Source of the DNA: Candidatus Solincola jinzensis
Lineage (GTDB): Bacteria; Actinomycetota; Geothermincolia; Geothermincolales; RBG-13-55-18
NCBI GenBank assembly: GCA_015711875.1
Contig: JACVJG010000118.1
Span: 1-7,545, forward strand
Direction of reading: 5' to 3'
DNA length: 7,545 bases
The position numbers and the translations under genes were made by a program. The notes beneath the pieces are model-generated. The model was not told where the DNA came from, searched no databases, and saw only the letters and a program-made list of their open reading frames with translations. Within the stretch, counting starts at the first letter, position 1. Every line of letters starts with the position of its first letter. Below, in pieces: positions 1 through 4,929 of this stretch.

Positions 1-410
1 CCGGAGGAGACGGTGCGGTAGTCGCAGGCGAGCGCGATCTCCAGCCCGCCTCCCAGGGCCACGCCGTTGATGGCCGCCACGGTGGGGAAGGGCAGGTCGA
101 TGATGCGCTTGAAGGCCGCGTGGCCCGTGCGCGCTATCTCCAGCGCCTGTTCGCGGGTCTTGATAAGGGGCACCTGGGTGAGGTCGGCACCGGCGCCGAA
201 GATGTAGGGCTTGCCGGTGAGGATCATGGCCTTGACGTCGGGCTCCGCCGTGACGCGGTCCAGGCATTCGTTGAGGCTGGCCATGCCGCCCAGGCCGAAG
301 CTGTTGGGTTTGCGATAGTCCTCGCCGTTGTCCATGGTGACGATGGCGATCTTCCCTGCCGGCGACTCGAAATAGGTGTCCTTAAACTGGGTTACCAGTT
401 CCTCGGGCAT
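1..410 (-). CDS. Enoyl-CoA hydratase-type protein (N-terminal 136 codons, cut by the window edge)
   Basis: Crotonase-fold enzyme expected to hydrate trans-2-enoyl-CoA to 3-hydroxyacyl-CoA in cytoplasmic beta-oxidation. The start is ATG at 410, preceded by a strong AGGAGGA at about 416-422 with a short spacer. Visible family signatures are FGAGADL at residues 71-77 (first oxyanion-hole region) and AINGVALGGGLEIALACD at 113-130 (second oxyanion-hole glycines). Glu124 in that motif is in the position of the first catalytic glutamate of crotonases; the second would lie beyond the edge. The early TMDNGEDYRKPNSFG stretch resembles the N-terminus of actinobacterial FadB-like multifunctional proteins, in which a 3-hydroxyacyl-CoA dehydrogenase domain follows. 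Whether that domain is present cannot be seen. It is 27 bp downstream of the thiolase on the same strand, so the two are almost certainly co-transcribed as alpha and beta subunits of a fatty-acid oxidation complex (inference). Confidence 0.9.
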   Translation of the reverse strand, partial: MPEELVTQFKDTYFESPAGKIAIVTMDNGEDYRKPNSFGLGGMASLNECLDRVTAEPDVKAMILTGKPYIFGAGADLTQVPLIKTREQALEIARTGHAAFKRIIDLPFPTVAAINGVALGGGLEIALACDYRTVSS

Positions 411-437
411 GTCTTTCCTCCTGTCCCTTTCCCGTCC

Positions 438-1628
438 CTAGGTCTGGACGGTCTCCCAGATCACCGAGCCGCCCTGTCCCAGCCCCACGCACATGGTGGC
501 AAGCCCGTACTTCGCCTCGGGGTGCTCCGCGAAGTAATAGGCGAGTTGGGCCATGAGGCGGCCTCCGGAAGAGGCAAGGGGATGCCCGAAGGCGATGGCC
601 CCTCCCCAGGGGTTGAGGCGCGGGTCATCGTATTTCTCGATGCCGAACTCCTTCATGAACACCAGGACCTGCACCGCGAAGGCCTCGTTGATCTCGATGA
701 CGTCGAGGTCCTCGAACTTCATGCCCGCCCTCTCCAGCACCTTGTGGGTGGCGGGAACGGGGCCCAGGCCCATTATCTCCGGCTTCACCGCCGCGAAAGA
801 GTACTGCACCAGGCGCATCATGGGTTTGAGGCCGTATTCCTTGACCGCCCTCTCCGAGGCCAGGATGGCCCCCGCGGCGCCGTCGTTGAGGCCGGAGGCG
901 TTGCCGGGGGTGACCCTGCCCTTCACGCGGAAGGGGGTGCGGAGGTCCTTCATGCCCTCGAGGGTGGCGTCCGGGCGCGGCTGCTCGTCCCGGTCGGCCA
1001 CCTTCCATCCGCTGCCGGTCCACACCGTCATGGGCACGATTATCTTCTCGAACTTCCCCTCGTCCAGGGCTTTCTTGGCCTTGCGCTGGCAGACCACCGC
1101 GTATTCGTCGCACATCTCCTTGGTGATGTCCGGGTACATGTCGTGCAGGTTCTCCGCGGTCATGCCCATGTTGAGGGCGCTCTGGTCCACCAGTTTCTCC
1201 GCCAGGAAGCGCGGGTTGGGGTCGGCACCCTGGCCCATGGGGTGGTTGCCCATATGCTCCACGCCCCCGGCGATGACGATATCCGCCGCCCCCACCTGGA
1301 TCTCGGAGGCGCCGAAGCAGATGGCGGTCATGCCTCCCGCGCACATGCGGTCGATGGCCACTCCCGGGGTGGATACCGGCAGGCCCGCCAGCAGGGCAGT
1401 GGTGCGCCCGATGGTCAGTCCCTGGTCCCCCCACTGCGTGGAGGCCGCCCACACGTTGTCGTCCACCTTGTCCCTGGGGACCTCGGGGTTGCGGTCCAGC
1501 AGGCTGCGGATCACCTTGACCACCAGGTCATCGGCGCGGGTCTGAGCGAAGATGCCGTCAGGTCGCGCTTTTCCGAAAGCGGTGCGGCAGGCGTCGATGA
1601 GGTAGACTTCCTGTAACTCCCTGGCCAT
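438..1628 (-). CDS. fadA: Acetyl-CoA acyltransferase (thiolase, FadA type)
   Basis: Degradative thiolase of 396 residues, the usual length for the family. It would cleave 3-ketoacyl-CoA with free CoA to release acetyl-CoA, the last step of a beta-oxidation turn. Seen in the sequence: nucleophilic Cys96 in DRMCAGGM, the NEAFA motif at 314-318, the GHP motif with His349 inside NPWGGAIAFGHP, and the C-terminal acid/base Cys380 in MCVGLGQGG. The glycine-rich loop after GHP reads LASSGGR rather than the more usual LGASGAR/LGSSG form, a mild departure. Start ATG at 1628 is supported by AAGGAGGGG about 6 nt upstream. It is the first gene of a minus-strand operon, with the enoyl-CoA hydratase following after 27 bp and a well-formed promoter about 180 bp upstream. 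A biosynthetic acetyl-CoA C-acetyltransferase is possible from sequence alone, but the hydratase neighbour favours beta-oxidation. Confidence 0.93.
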   Translation of the reverse strand: MARELQEVYLIDACRTAFGKARPDGIFAQTRADDLVVKVIRSLLDRNPEVPRDKVDDNVWAASTQWGDQGLTIGRTTALLAGLPVSTPGVAIDRMCAGGMTAICFGASEIQVGAADIVIAGGVEHMGNHPMGQGADPNPRFLAEKLVDQSALNMGMTAENLHDMYPDITKEMCDEYAVVCQRKAKKALDEGKFEKIIVPMTVWTGSGWKVADRDEQPRPDATLEGMKDLRTPFRVKGRVTPGNASGLNDGAAGAILASERAVKEYGLKPMMRLVQYSFAAVKPEIMGLGPVPATHKVLERAGMKFEDLDVIEINEAFAVQVLVFMKEFGIEKYDDPRLNPWGGAIAFGHPLASSGGRLMAQLAYYFAEHPEAKYGLATMCVGLGQGGSVIWETVQT

Positions 1629-1708
1629 AACTTCCCCTCCTTCAAGTCGCCAAGGCCAGCTCTTGGGATAGCTGGGTTATCTCGGAACGGGATGTATGTG
1701 AAGGGGCG

Positions 1709-1723
1709 CGAAACCCCGTTTCG
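1709..1723. promoter_or_regulatory. Perfect inverted repeat in the 5' leader of the thiolase operon
   Basis: CGAAAC at 1709-1714 and GTTTCG at 1718-1723 are exact inverted copies separated by CCC. The site lies between the proposed promoter and the thiolase start, about 85 bp inside the expected transcript. It could be a repressor operator acting as a roadblock or a small RNA hairpin. No regulator is encoded nearby, so this is only a candidate. Confidence 0.3.
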
Positions 1724-1811
1724 TCGTGTGGGATGAACGCGTTGAGACCACGAGAAGACCTGCTGCGAACATTGCTGCGACCGTTCCTTCCGCCCTTACC
1801 GTCCGACGTTA

Positions 1812-1841
1812 ATTATAGGTGCGGCGCGAGGGTAAAAGCAA
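1812..1841 (-). promoter_or_regulatory. Sigma-70-type promoter for the thiolase/hydratase operon
   Basis: On the minus strand the -10 is a perfect TATAAT (plus coordinates 1812-1817). An 18-bp spacer separates it from a TTGCTT -35 (1836-1841) that matches the consensus only in its first three bases. Transcription would start near 1805 and leave a leader of about 175 nt before the thiolase ATG at 1628. The orientation and the absence of any other minus-strand gene start between it and 1628 support the assignment. Confidence 0.55.
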
Positions 1842-1890
1842 CCGGCATGTCAGATCAAACCAGGGGAAACTCGCAGCTAACTCAAGGGGG

Positions 1891-2007
1891 CGAGGCTTTG
1901 TTCGTATTTTTTTGTCAGCTATGCGACAAAGCCGGGTACGAGAAATGTGCTTATCACATGAGCTGCCATGTTCGCAGAGCCCAGGGCTCTAAACGCGCAC
2001 GGGCGAG
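1891..2007. repeat. Structured intergenic stretch A (resembles 3480-3616)
   Basis: No believable gene lies in 1629-2207. Within it, GGCTTTGT (1894-1901) and ACAAAGCC (1926-1933) are exact inverted arms, extended inward by CG/CG around a one-base bulge. The loop between them is T-rich (seven Ts at 1907-1913). Further on, ATGTG/CACAT arms (1945-1949, 1955-1959) enclose five bases. Short words here (GTTCGT plus a T run, CGAGAA, CATG, AGAGC, CGCGC, GCGAG) recur in the same order and at similar spacing at 3494-3616 on the other side of the radical SAM gene. Relationship by descent is not proven. Confidence 0.3.
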
Positions 2008-2034
2008 TCCACGGCACCCCATGGGGGACCGCGT

Positions 2035-2059
2035 GAGGCAGGGGTAACAGCCTCCTTTT
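2035..2059 (+). terminator. Weak hairpin followed by a short T run
   Basis: GAGGC (2035-2039) can pair with GCCTC (2050-2054), followed by C and four Ts. The stem is only 5 bp and no convincing plus-strand gene precedes it, so it is a weak terminator candidate at best. A 10-bp palindrome CCCCATGGGG sits just upstream at 2017-2026. Confidence 0.15.
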
Positions 2060-2091
2060 CGGCCACCTTTCCATTTCATCACAATCAAACT

Positions 2092-2204
2092 TCCAGATAG
2101 CAGTGGAGCGCAAGATCCTTCAACCTTCCGCTGCATGGAAACGGAAAGCCTCGTTCCCATCCCCAGGCTGAGTGAAATATGCTGGGACCAGCTGCTATCA
2201 TGGA
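2092..2204 (+). promoter_or_regulatory. Long-range inverted arms covering the translation start region of the radical SAM gene
   Basis: TCCA-GATAGCAG at 2092-2103 can pair with CTGCTATC-A-TGGA at 2192-2204: 12 bp with one bulged A at 2200. The right arm includes most of the only Shine-Dalgarno-like GGAG before ATG 2208. If that ATG is the real start and a transcript begins upstream of 2092, the fold would hide the ribosome site. A promoter for this transcript was not recognised. Confidence 0.3.
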
Positions 2205-2207
2205 GAC

Positions 2208-3455
2208 ATGAAGGTTATCCTGCGCGAGCGGCGCTCCCCCACCCTCCATGATTTCCCTTACTGGGGAGAGTCGCGCAAATGCTACCATAAATGGATCGTC
2301 AACGTAACACCTCCAGGACGGGCGCACTGCCTGCACTCATGCCTGTACTGCTACGCGCGGGACGCCGTTTATTCTAGACAAGCCGGGGAAGGGATGGTGG
2401 TCTATTCCAACCTGGCCTCGCTGGTGGAGAGGGAGCTTTCCCGTCTAGAGCTGTGCCCGCCCCTTTCCATATCCAACATAACCGACCCCTGCCAGGAAGT
2501 GCCAGAGTTGCGCCAGGCGGTGAAGGAACTGGTGGCGGCGCTGGTGGCGTGGGGAGTGAGCTTCCACGTCATCACCAAGGGCGACCCATCGTTTCTGGGG
2601 GAGATCCCAGGCTTTCCCGGTCCGGGCCGGTTCTTCCTCGCCGTCACCATCGAGGGACCACCGGAGGTGTTGAAAGTCCTCTCGCCTCGCGCCCCCTCCT
2701 ACGAGCGCAGGCTCGACGCCCTGCGCTGGGCTTCCTCGCTGGGGCTCCCGGCCCTGGTCCGCCTGGACCCGGTCATCCCTCCCCTATGGCAGGCTTTGTA
2801 CGGGGACGGGTGGAGGCTCAAGGCGGTGGAGGTGCTCTCGCATTGCGCCGCCGCCGGGGCCAGGCACGTGGTCAGCTCCACCGGCCGCTTCACCTCCTCC
2901 ACGCTCAGACTGCTGGCGGAGACGGTCCGGAGACCGCCCGCGGAGGTGTTGGAATGCATAAAAGGCGAGGGGCGGGCATCATCGGTGGAAAACACCGGCC
3001 CGGGACATGTCGAAGATGTCGCGGGCCCAGGAGATGGAAGGAAGGCCAGCGGCGAAAAGCTGCTCCCGGAATACGTATATGACCGCTCATATACATCAGC
3101 AGGTTATATGCTGCGCCACGAGAAGCGGTTGCGTTTTCACCTCTCCATGCGGGAAGCTGCGCGGAAGCTTGGTATGACCTACGCCGTCTGCCAGGAGCTG
3201 GCAGCCGGTGAGGCGGACACGCCCGGCCTGCCCCATTGCGAGGCCTTCGATATGCCTTTCTCCCGCCGCAGCGGGCCACGGGAGTTCTCCCCCATCCCCG
3301 CATGCACGGCCAACTGCCATACCACCTGCCCCGATCCCTCCGCTCCTCCCTGCGGAAGGCCGGAGCTCGCCGTCCCCGGCCCTTTCAGCGCCGCGCTCCT
3401 GAGAAGCCGACGCGCCCGTGCGGCTGAGCCCACTTCGCGCGAGGTCGCGCCTTAA
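2208..3455 (+). CDS. Radical SAM protein, spore photoproduct lyase-like (SplB/COG1533) family
   Basis: Cytoplasmic [4Fe-4S]/S-adenosylmethionine enzyme of 415 residues. The radical SAM motif CLHSCLYC (Cys41, Cys45, Cys48) follows the KWIVNVTPPGRAH lead-in. Family landmarks come in the expected order: SNITDP at 89-94, ITKGDP around 122-127, the SPRAPS stretch at 159-164 followed by ERRLDALR, and RLDPVIPPL at 185-193. These place it in the SPL-like group; many members are not true spore photoproduct lyases and their substrate is unknown. Residues 250-288 are polar and glycine-rich, probably a linker. The C-terminal part has six more cysteines (328, 344, 366, 370, 374, 382), the last four as C-x3-C-x3-C-x7-C, which could hold an auxiliary cluster or zinc. 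ATG 2208 was preferred to GTG 2172 (12 codons longer): both have weak ribosome sites, GGAG lying only 2 nt before the ATG. It stands alone, with a probable terminator 25 bp behind it. Confidence 0.85.
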   Translation: MKVILRERRSPTLHDFPYWGESRKCYHKWIVNVTPPGRAHCLHSCLYCYARDAVYSRQAGEGMVVYSNLASLVERELSRLELCPPLSISNITDPCQEVPELRQAVKELVAALVAWGVSFHVITKGDPSFLGEIPGFPGPGRFFLAVTIEGPPEVLKVLSPRAPSYERRLDALRWASSLGLPALVRLDPVIPPLWQALYGDGWRLKAVEVLSHCAAAGARHVVSSTGRFTSSTLRLLAETVRRPPAEVLECIKGEGRASSVENTGPGHVEDVAGPGDGRKASGEKLLPEYVYDRSYTSAGYMLRHEKRLRFHLSMREAARKLGMTYAVCQELAAGEADTPGLPHCEAFDMPFSRRSGPREFSPIPACTANCHTTCPDPSAPPCGRPELAVPGPFSAALLRSRRARAAEPTSREVAP

Positions 3456-3479
3456 CGCCTACCTTACGCGCCCATGTGC

Positions 3480-3505
3480 AGCGGACGTTTCGAGTTCGTT
3501 TTTTT
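3480..3505 (+). terminator. Probable Rho-independent terminator of the radical SAM gene
   Basis: GCGGAC (3481-3486) pairs with GTTCGT (3494-3499) with two G-T wobbles; A3480-T3500 can extend the stem to 7 bp. The loop is seven bases. The 3' arm runs straight into seven Ts (3499-3505). It begins 25 bp after the stop codon at 3455. The stem is modest but the position and T run are as expected. Confidence 0.5.
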
Positions 3506-3784
3506 ACTTGTGCGGCTTGCTTTGTCCAACCGCGCTTCGAGAACGCGATTTCATGAATGCGCGAAGCGCATGTCGTTCGAGAGCTCATAGCGTCATATCG
3601 CGCCCATGCCCGCGAGGCGCACAACGCGCCGACCCGACCTTTGGTGTTCTCACCCGGCTGGTGGTAGATTGAAAGCGGCGAAGATGGCGACACGGGAGGC
3701 GCGCGTATTGCCTTCAAGCGGCTTCTTGACCAGGCAAATGCCGGAGAAGACGGGTGGCGAAGATCTGAGGACTTCGGAGGAGTC
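3506..3784. other. Gene-free, hairpin-rich intergenic stretch B upstream of the CCG-domain gene
   Basis: No reading frame here has a credible ribosome site or protein-like composition. Several short perfect hairpins are visible: GCGG/CCGC with TTG/CAA inside (3512-3533), ATGCGC-GAA-GCGCAT (3557-3571), GGCGC-N5-GCGCC (3616-3630) and GGTG-N4-CACC (3643-3654). GCGCTTCG (3532-3539) can alternatively pair with CGAAGCGC (3562-3569), competing with the second hairpin. The part to 3616 resembles 1891-2007. A weak extended -10 (TGG then TAGATT, 3665-3670) with TTGGTG at 3641-3646 could start the downstream gene. Confidence 0.35.
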
Positions 3785-4582
3785 ATGGCCGATCTGATCG
3801 ACGAGAGGATGGTGGAGAGCATCAGGGAGACGGGGAACGCCGCTCCCGGCCTTCCGCCCAGGGAAGAGGTGCTCCAAAAGCACGGCCTGCCCTACGACCG
3901 CGAGGCGGAAAACGTCATAATCACCGGGTGCCAGGTCCTCCACCTGCTGCCGGGCATGCTGTCCTCTCTGGCGCGCGTGCTGGAACGCGGCGGTCTCTCC
4001 TACACCTTTCTGTCGCGGGAATACTGCTGCGGCAACTATCTCTACCGCCCCGCCATCAAGGCCAGGGACGAGGAGGCGCTTTCGCGCTGTCGCGAGCTCT
4101 CCAAGGAGTTTGTGGCCTTGAACCTGATCAGAGCGCGGGAACTGGGGGCGAGGCGGCTTGTGATCTTCTGCTCCCCCTGCTACCCCATCTACCGGCACGC
4201 CTTTCCCGACCAGGAAATAGTATTCTACCCTCGCGCCATCGCCGATTGCCTGGAGCGGACGCCTTTGCATGGCGAGATTGACTATTACGCAGGTTGCTAC
4301 CGTCTGCACCGCAGGTTCTCGCCCGTGCCCATGGACCTCGAATCCACTCGGGAAGTCTTCTCCCGTCTGGACGGCTTGAGGGTCAACCACATCGACGCGC
4401 CGCAGTGCTGTTACAAGCCCGAGGGCGCGGCGCATATAGCCGAAAGCGTAAAGACGGGCACGCTGGTCACCATCTGCACCGGCTGTTACGGCCAGGCTTT
4501 GACGGTCCTGCCTCCTGGAGGCGGGACCGAGGTGTTGATGCTCCCCCAGCTGGTGGAAAGGGCCTTGGGGGATCGCGGATAA
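3785..4582 (+). CDS. CCG-domain iron-sulfur protein, heterodisulfide reductase HdrB-like
   Basis: Soluble 265-residue protein with two cysteine-rich CCG motifs, as in HdrB, LutA/LldE and GlpC C-terminal domains, which bind iron-sulfur (in HdrB non-cubane [4Fe-4S]) clusters and pass electrons. First motif: Cys49, CCG at Cys81-Cys82, then CSPC at Cys129/Cys132. Second: Cys171, QCCYKPEG at Cys208-Cys209, then CTGC at Cys231/Cys234. Spacings are C-x31-CC-x46-CxxC and C-x36-CC-x21-CxxC, so the last gap is longer than usual in the first half and shorter in the second. The first 40 residues carry no recognised domain. There is no ferredoxin-type CxxCxxC module and no HdrA or HdrC neighbour, so the electron partner is unknown. 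Start ATG 3785 has GGAGGAG at 3776-3782. It appears monocistronic, with a hairpin terminator about 50 bp after the stop. Family assignment is firm; the reaction is not known. Confidence 0.85.
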   Translation: MADLIDERMVESIRETGNAAPGLPPREEVLQKHGLPYDREAENVIITGCQVLHLLPGMLSSLARVLERGGLSYTFLSREYCCGNYLYRPAIKARDEEALSRCRELSKEFVALNLIRARELGARRLVIFCSPCYPIYRHAFPDQEIVFYPRAIADCLERTPLHGEIDYYAGCYRLHRRFSPVPMDLESTREVFSRLDGLRVNHIDAPQCCYKPEGAAHIAESVKTGTLVTICTGCYGQALTVLPPGGGTEVLMLPQLVERALGDRG

Positions 4583-4631
4583 GACGCGGGCGGGAAAACC
4601 AGCTTATTGGGACACGGCCGTGAAAAGGAAG

Positions 4632-4655
4632 GGAGGCGCCGAAGCGCCTCCTCTT
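4632..4655. terminator. Strong hairpin, probably a terminator behind the CCG-domain gene
   Basis: GGAGGCGC (4632-4639) and GCGCCTCC (4644-4651) form a perfect 8-bp stem with a four-base loop. On the plus strand the loop is CGAA and the tail is only TCTT. On the minus strand the loop is the very stable UUCG type and the tail is CTTCCTTTTC, a better terminator. It may therefore work in both directions between the converging genes. Confidence 0.5.
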
Positions 4656-4663
4656 AAAGGGGA

Positions 4664-4775
4664 GCTATAAGCCACCGGCGGATAGGGCTATTTCAGGGGG
4701 TGGAATGTGCTGATTCCATCTCATGCTATAGGGCATATGGGGTTGGCCGGCAGCTTATAGCGTAGGGCCTTTTTT
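4664..4775 (+). ncRNA. Candidate structured element closed by 16-nt inverted arms and ending in a T run
   Basis: The left arm at 4664-4679 (GCTATAAGC-CA-CCGGC) pairs with the right arm at 4746-4761 (GCCGG-CA-GCTTATAGC): 9 bp, a symmetric CA/CA internal loop, then 5 bp. The 66 bases enclosed contain two further hairpins: TGGAAT/ATTCCA at 4701-4718, extendable outward with G-C and G-T pairs, and ATGC/GCAT at 4723-4736. GTAGGGCC and six Ts (4770-4775) follow. No tRNA T-arm or other known RNA signature was found. It could be a small RNA, a palindromic mobile-element remnant, or an elaborate terminator. Strand is uncertain because the arms are symmetric; plus is chosen because of the T run. Confidence 0.35.
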
Positions 4776-4783
4776 CAATGTTC

Positions 4784-4807
4784 AAAAAAATCAGCCCCGG
4801 ATGGGGC
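4784..4807 (-). terminator. Rho-independent terminator for the minus-strand lipid kinase gene
   Basis: Read on the minus strand, GCCCC-ATCC-GGGGC (plus 4794-4807) is followed by TGA and seven Ts (plus 4784-4790). It lies about 120 bp beyond the kinase stop codon at 4930. The stem is short but entirely G-C, and the T run is uninterrupted. Confidence 0.5.
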
Positions 4808-4929
4808 AATTGATTTGATACCTTATGCTCGTCCCACCCGTTGATTTGAAGTTATCAGAGTGCTTTTTCCATGTCAAGCAGATCGTTCACCTTTATTCAG
4901 CCAATCGGGTGATATATGTCATGACCATT
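4808..4929. other. AT-rich gene-free stretch with a 9-bp direct repeat
   Basis: TTGATTTGA occurs at 4810-4818 and again at 4841-4849, 31 bp apart from start to start. The stretch is clearly more AT-rich than its surroundings. It forms the 3' untranslated tail of the kinase transcript before the terminator. No gene is seen. Confidence 0.3.

Noticed and set aside
625..1452. 275-codon minus-strand frame inside the thiolase gene
   Set aside because: Out of frame with the thiolase, low-complexity G/R/H-rich composition and no motif.
120..1616. Open frame of 498 codons on the plus strand, opposite the thiolase and hydratase
   Set aside because: It is exactly antisense to two well-supported genes, has no ribosome site and no recognisable domain. 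Long antisense frames are common opposite GC-rich genes.
1733..2047. 104-codon plus-strand frame in the intergenic region
   Set aside because: No proper ribosome site, runs through the minus-strand promoter and several inverted repeats, and its composition does not look like a protein.
3418..3822. Overlapping frames on both strands between the radical SAM and CCG-domain genes
   Set aside because: No ribosome sites or domains; they cover hairpins and a probable terminator and overlap both real genes.
4664..4761. tRNA, including selenocysteine tRNA, because of length and a long closing stem
   Set aside because: No T-arm with TTCRA-type loop, no D-arm and no CCA-like end; the stem geometry does not match.
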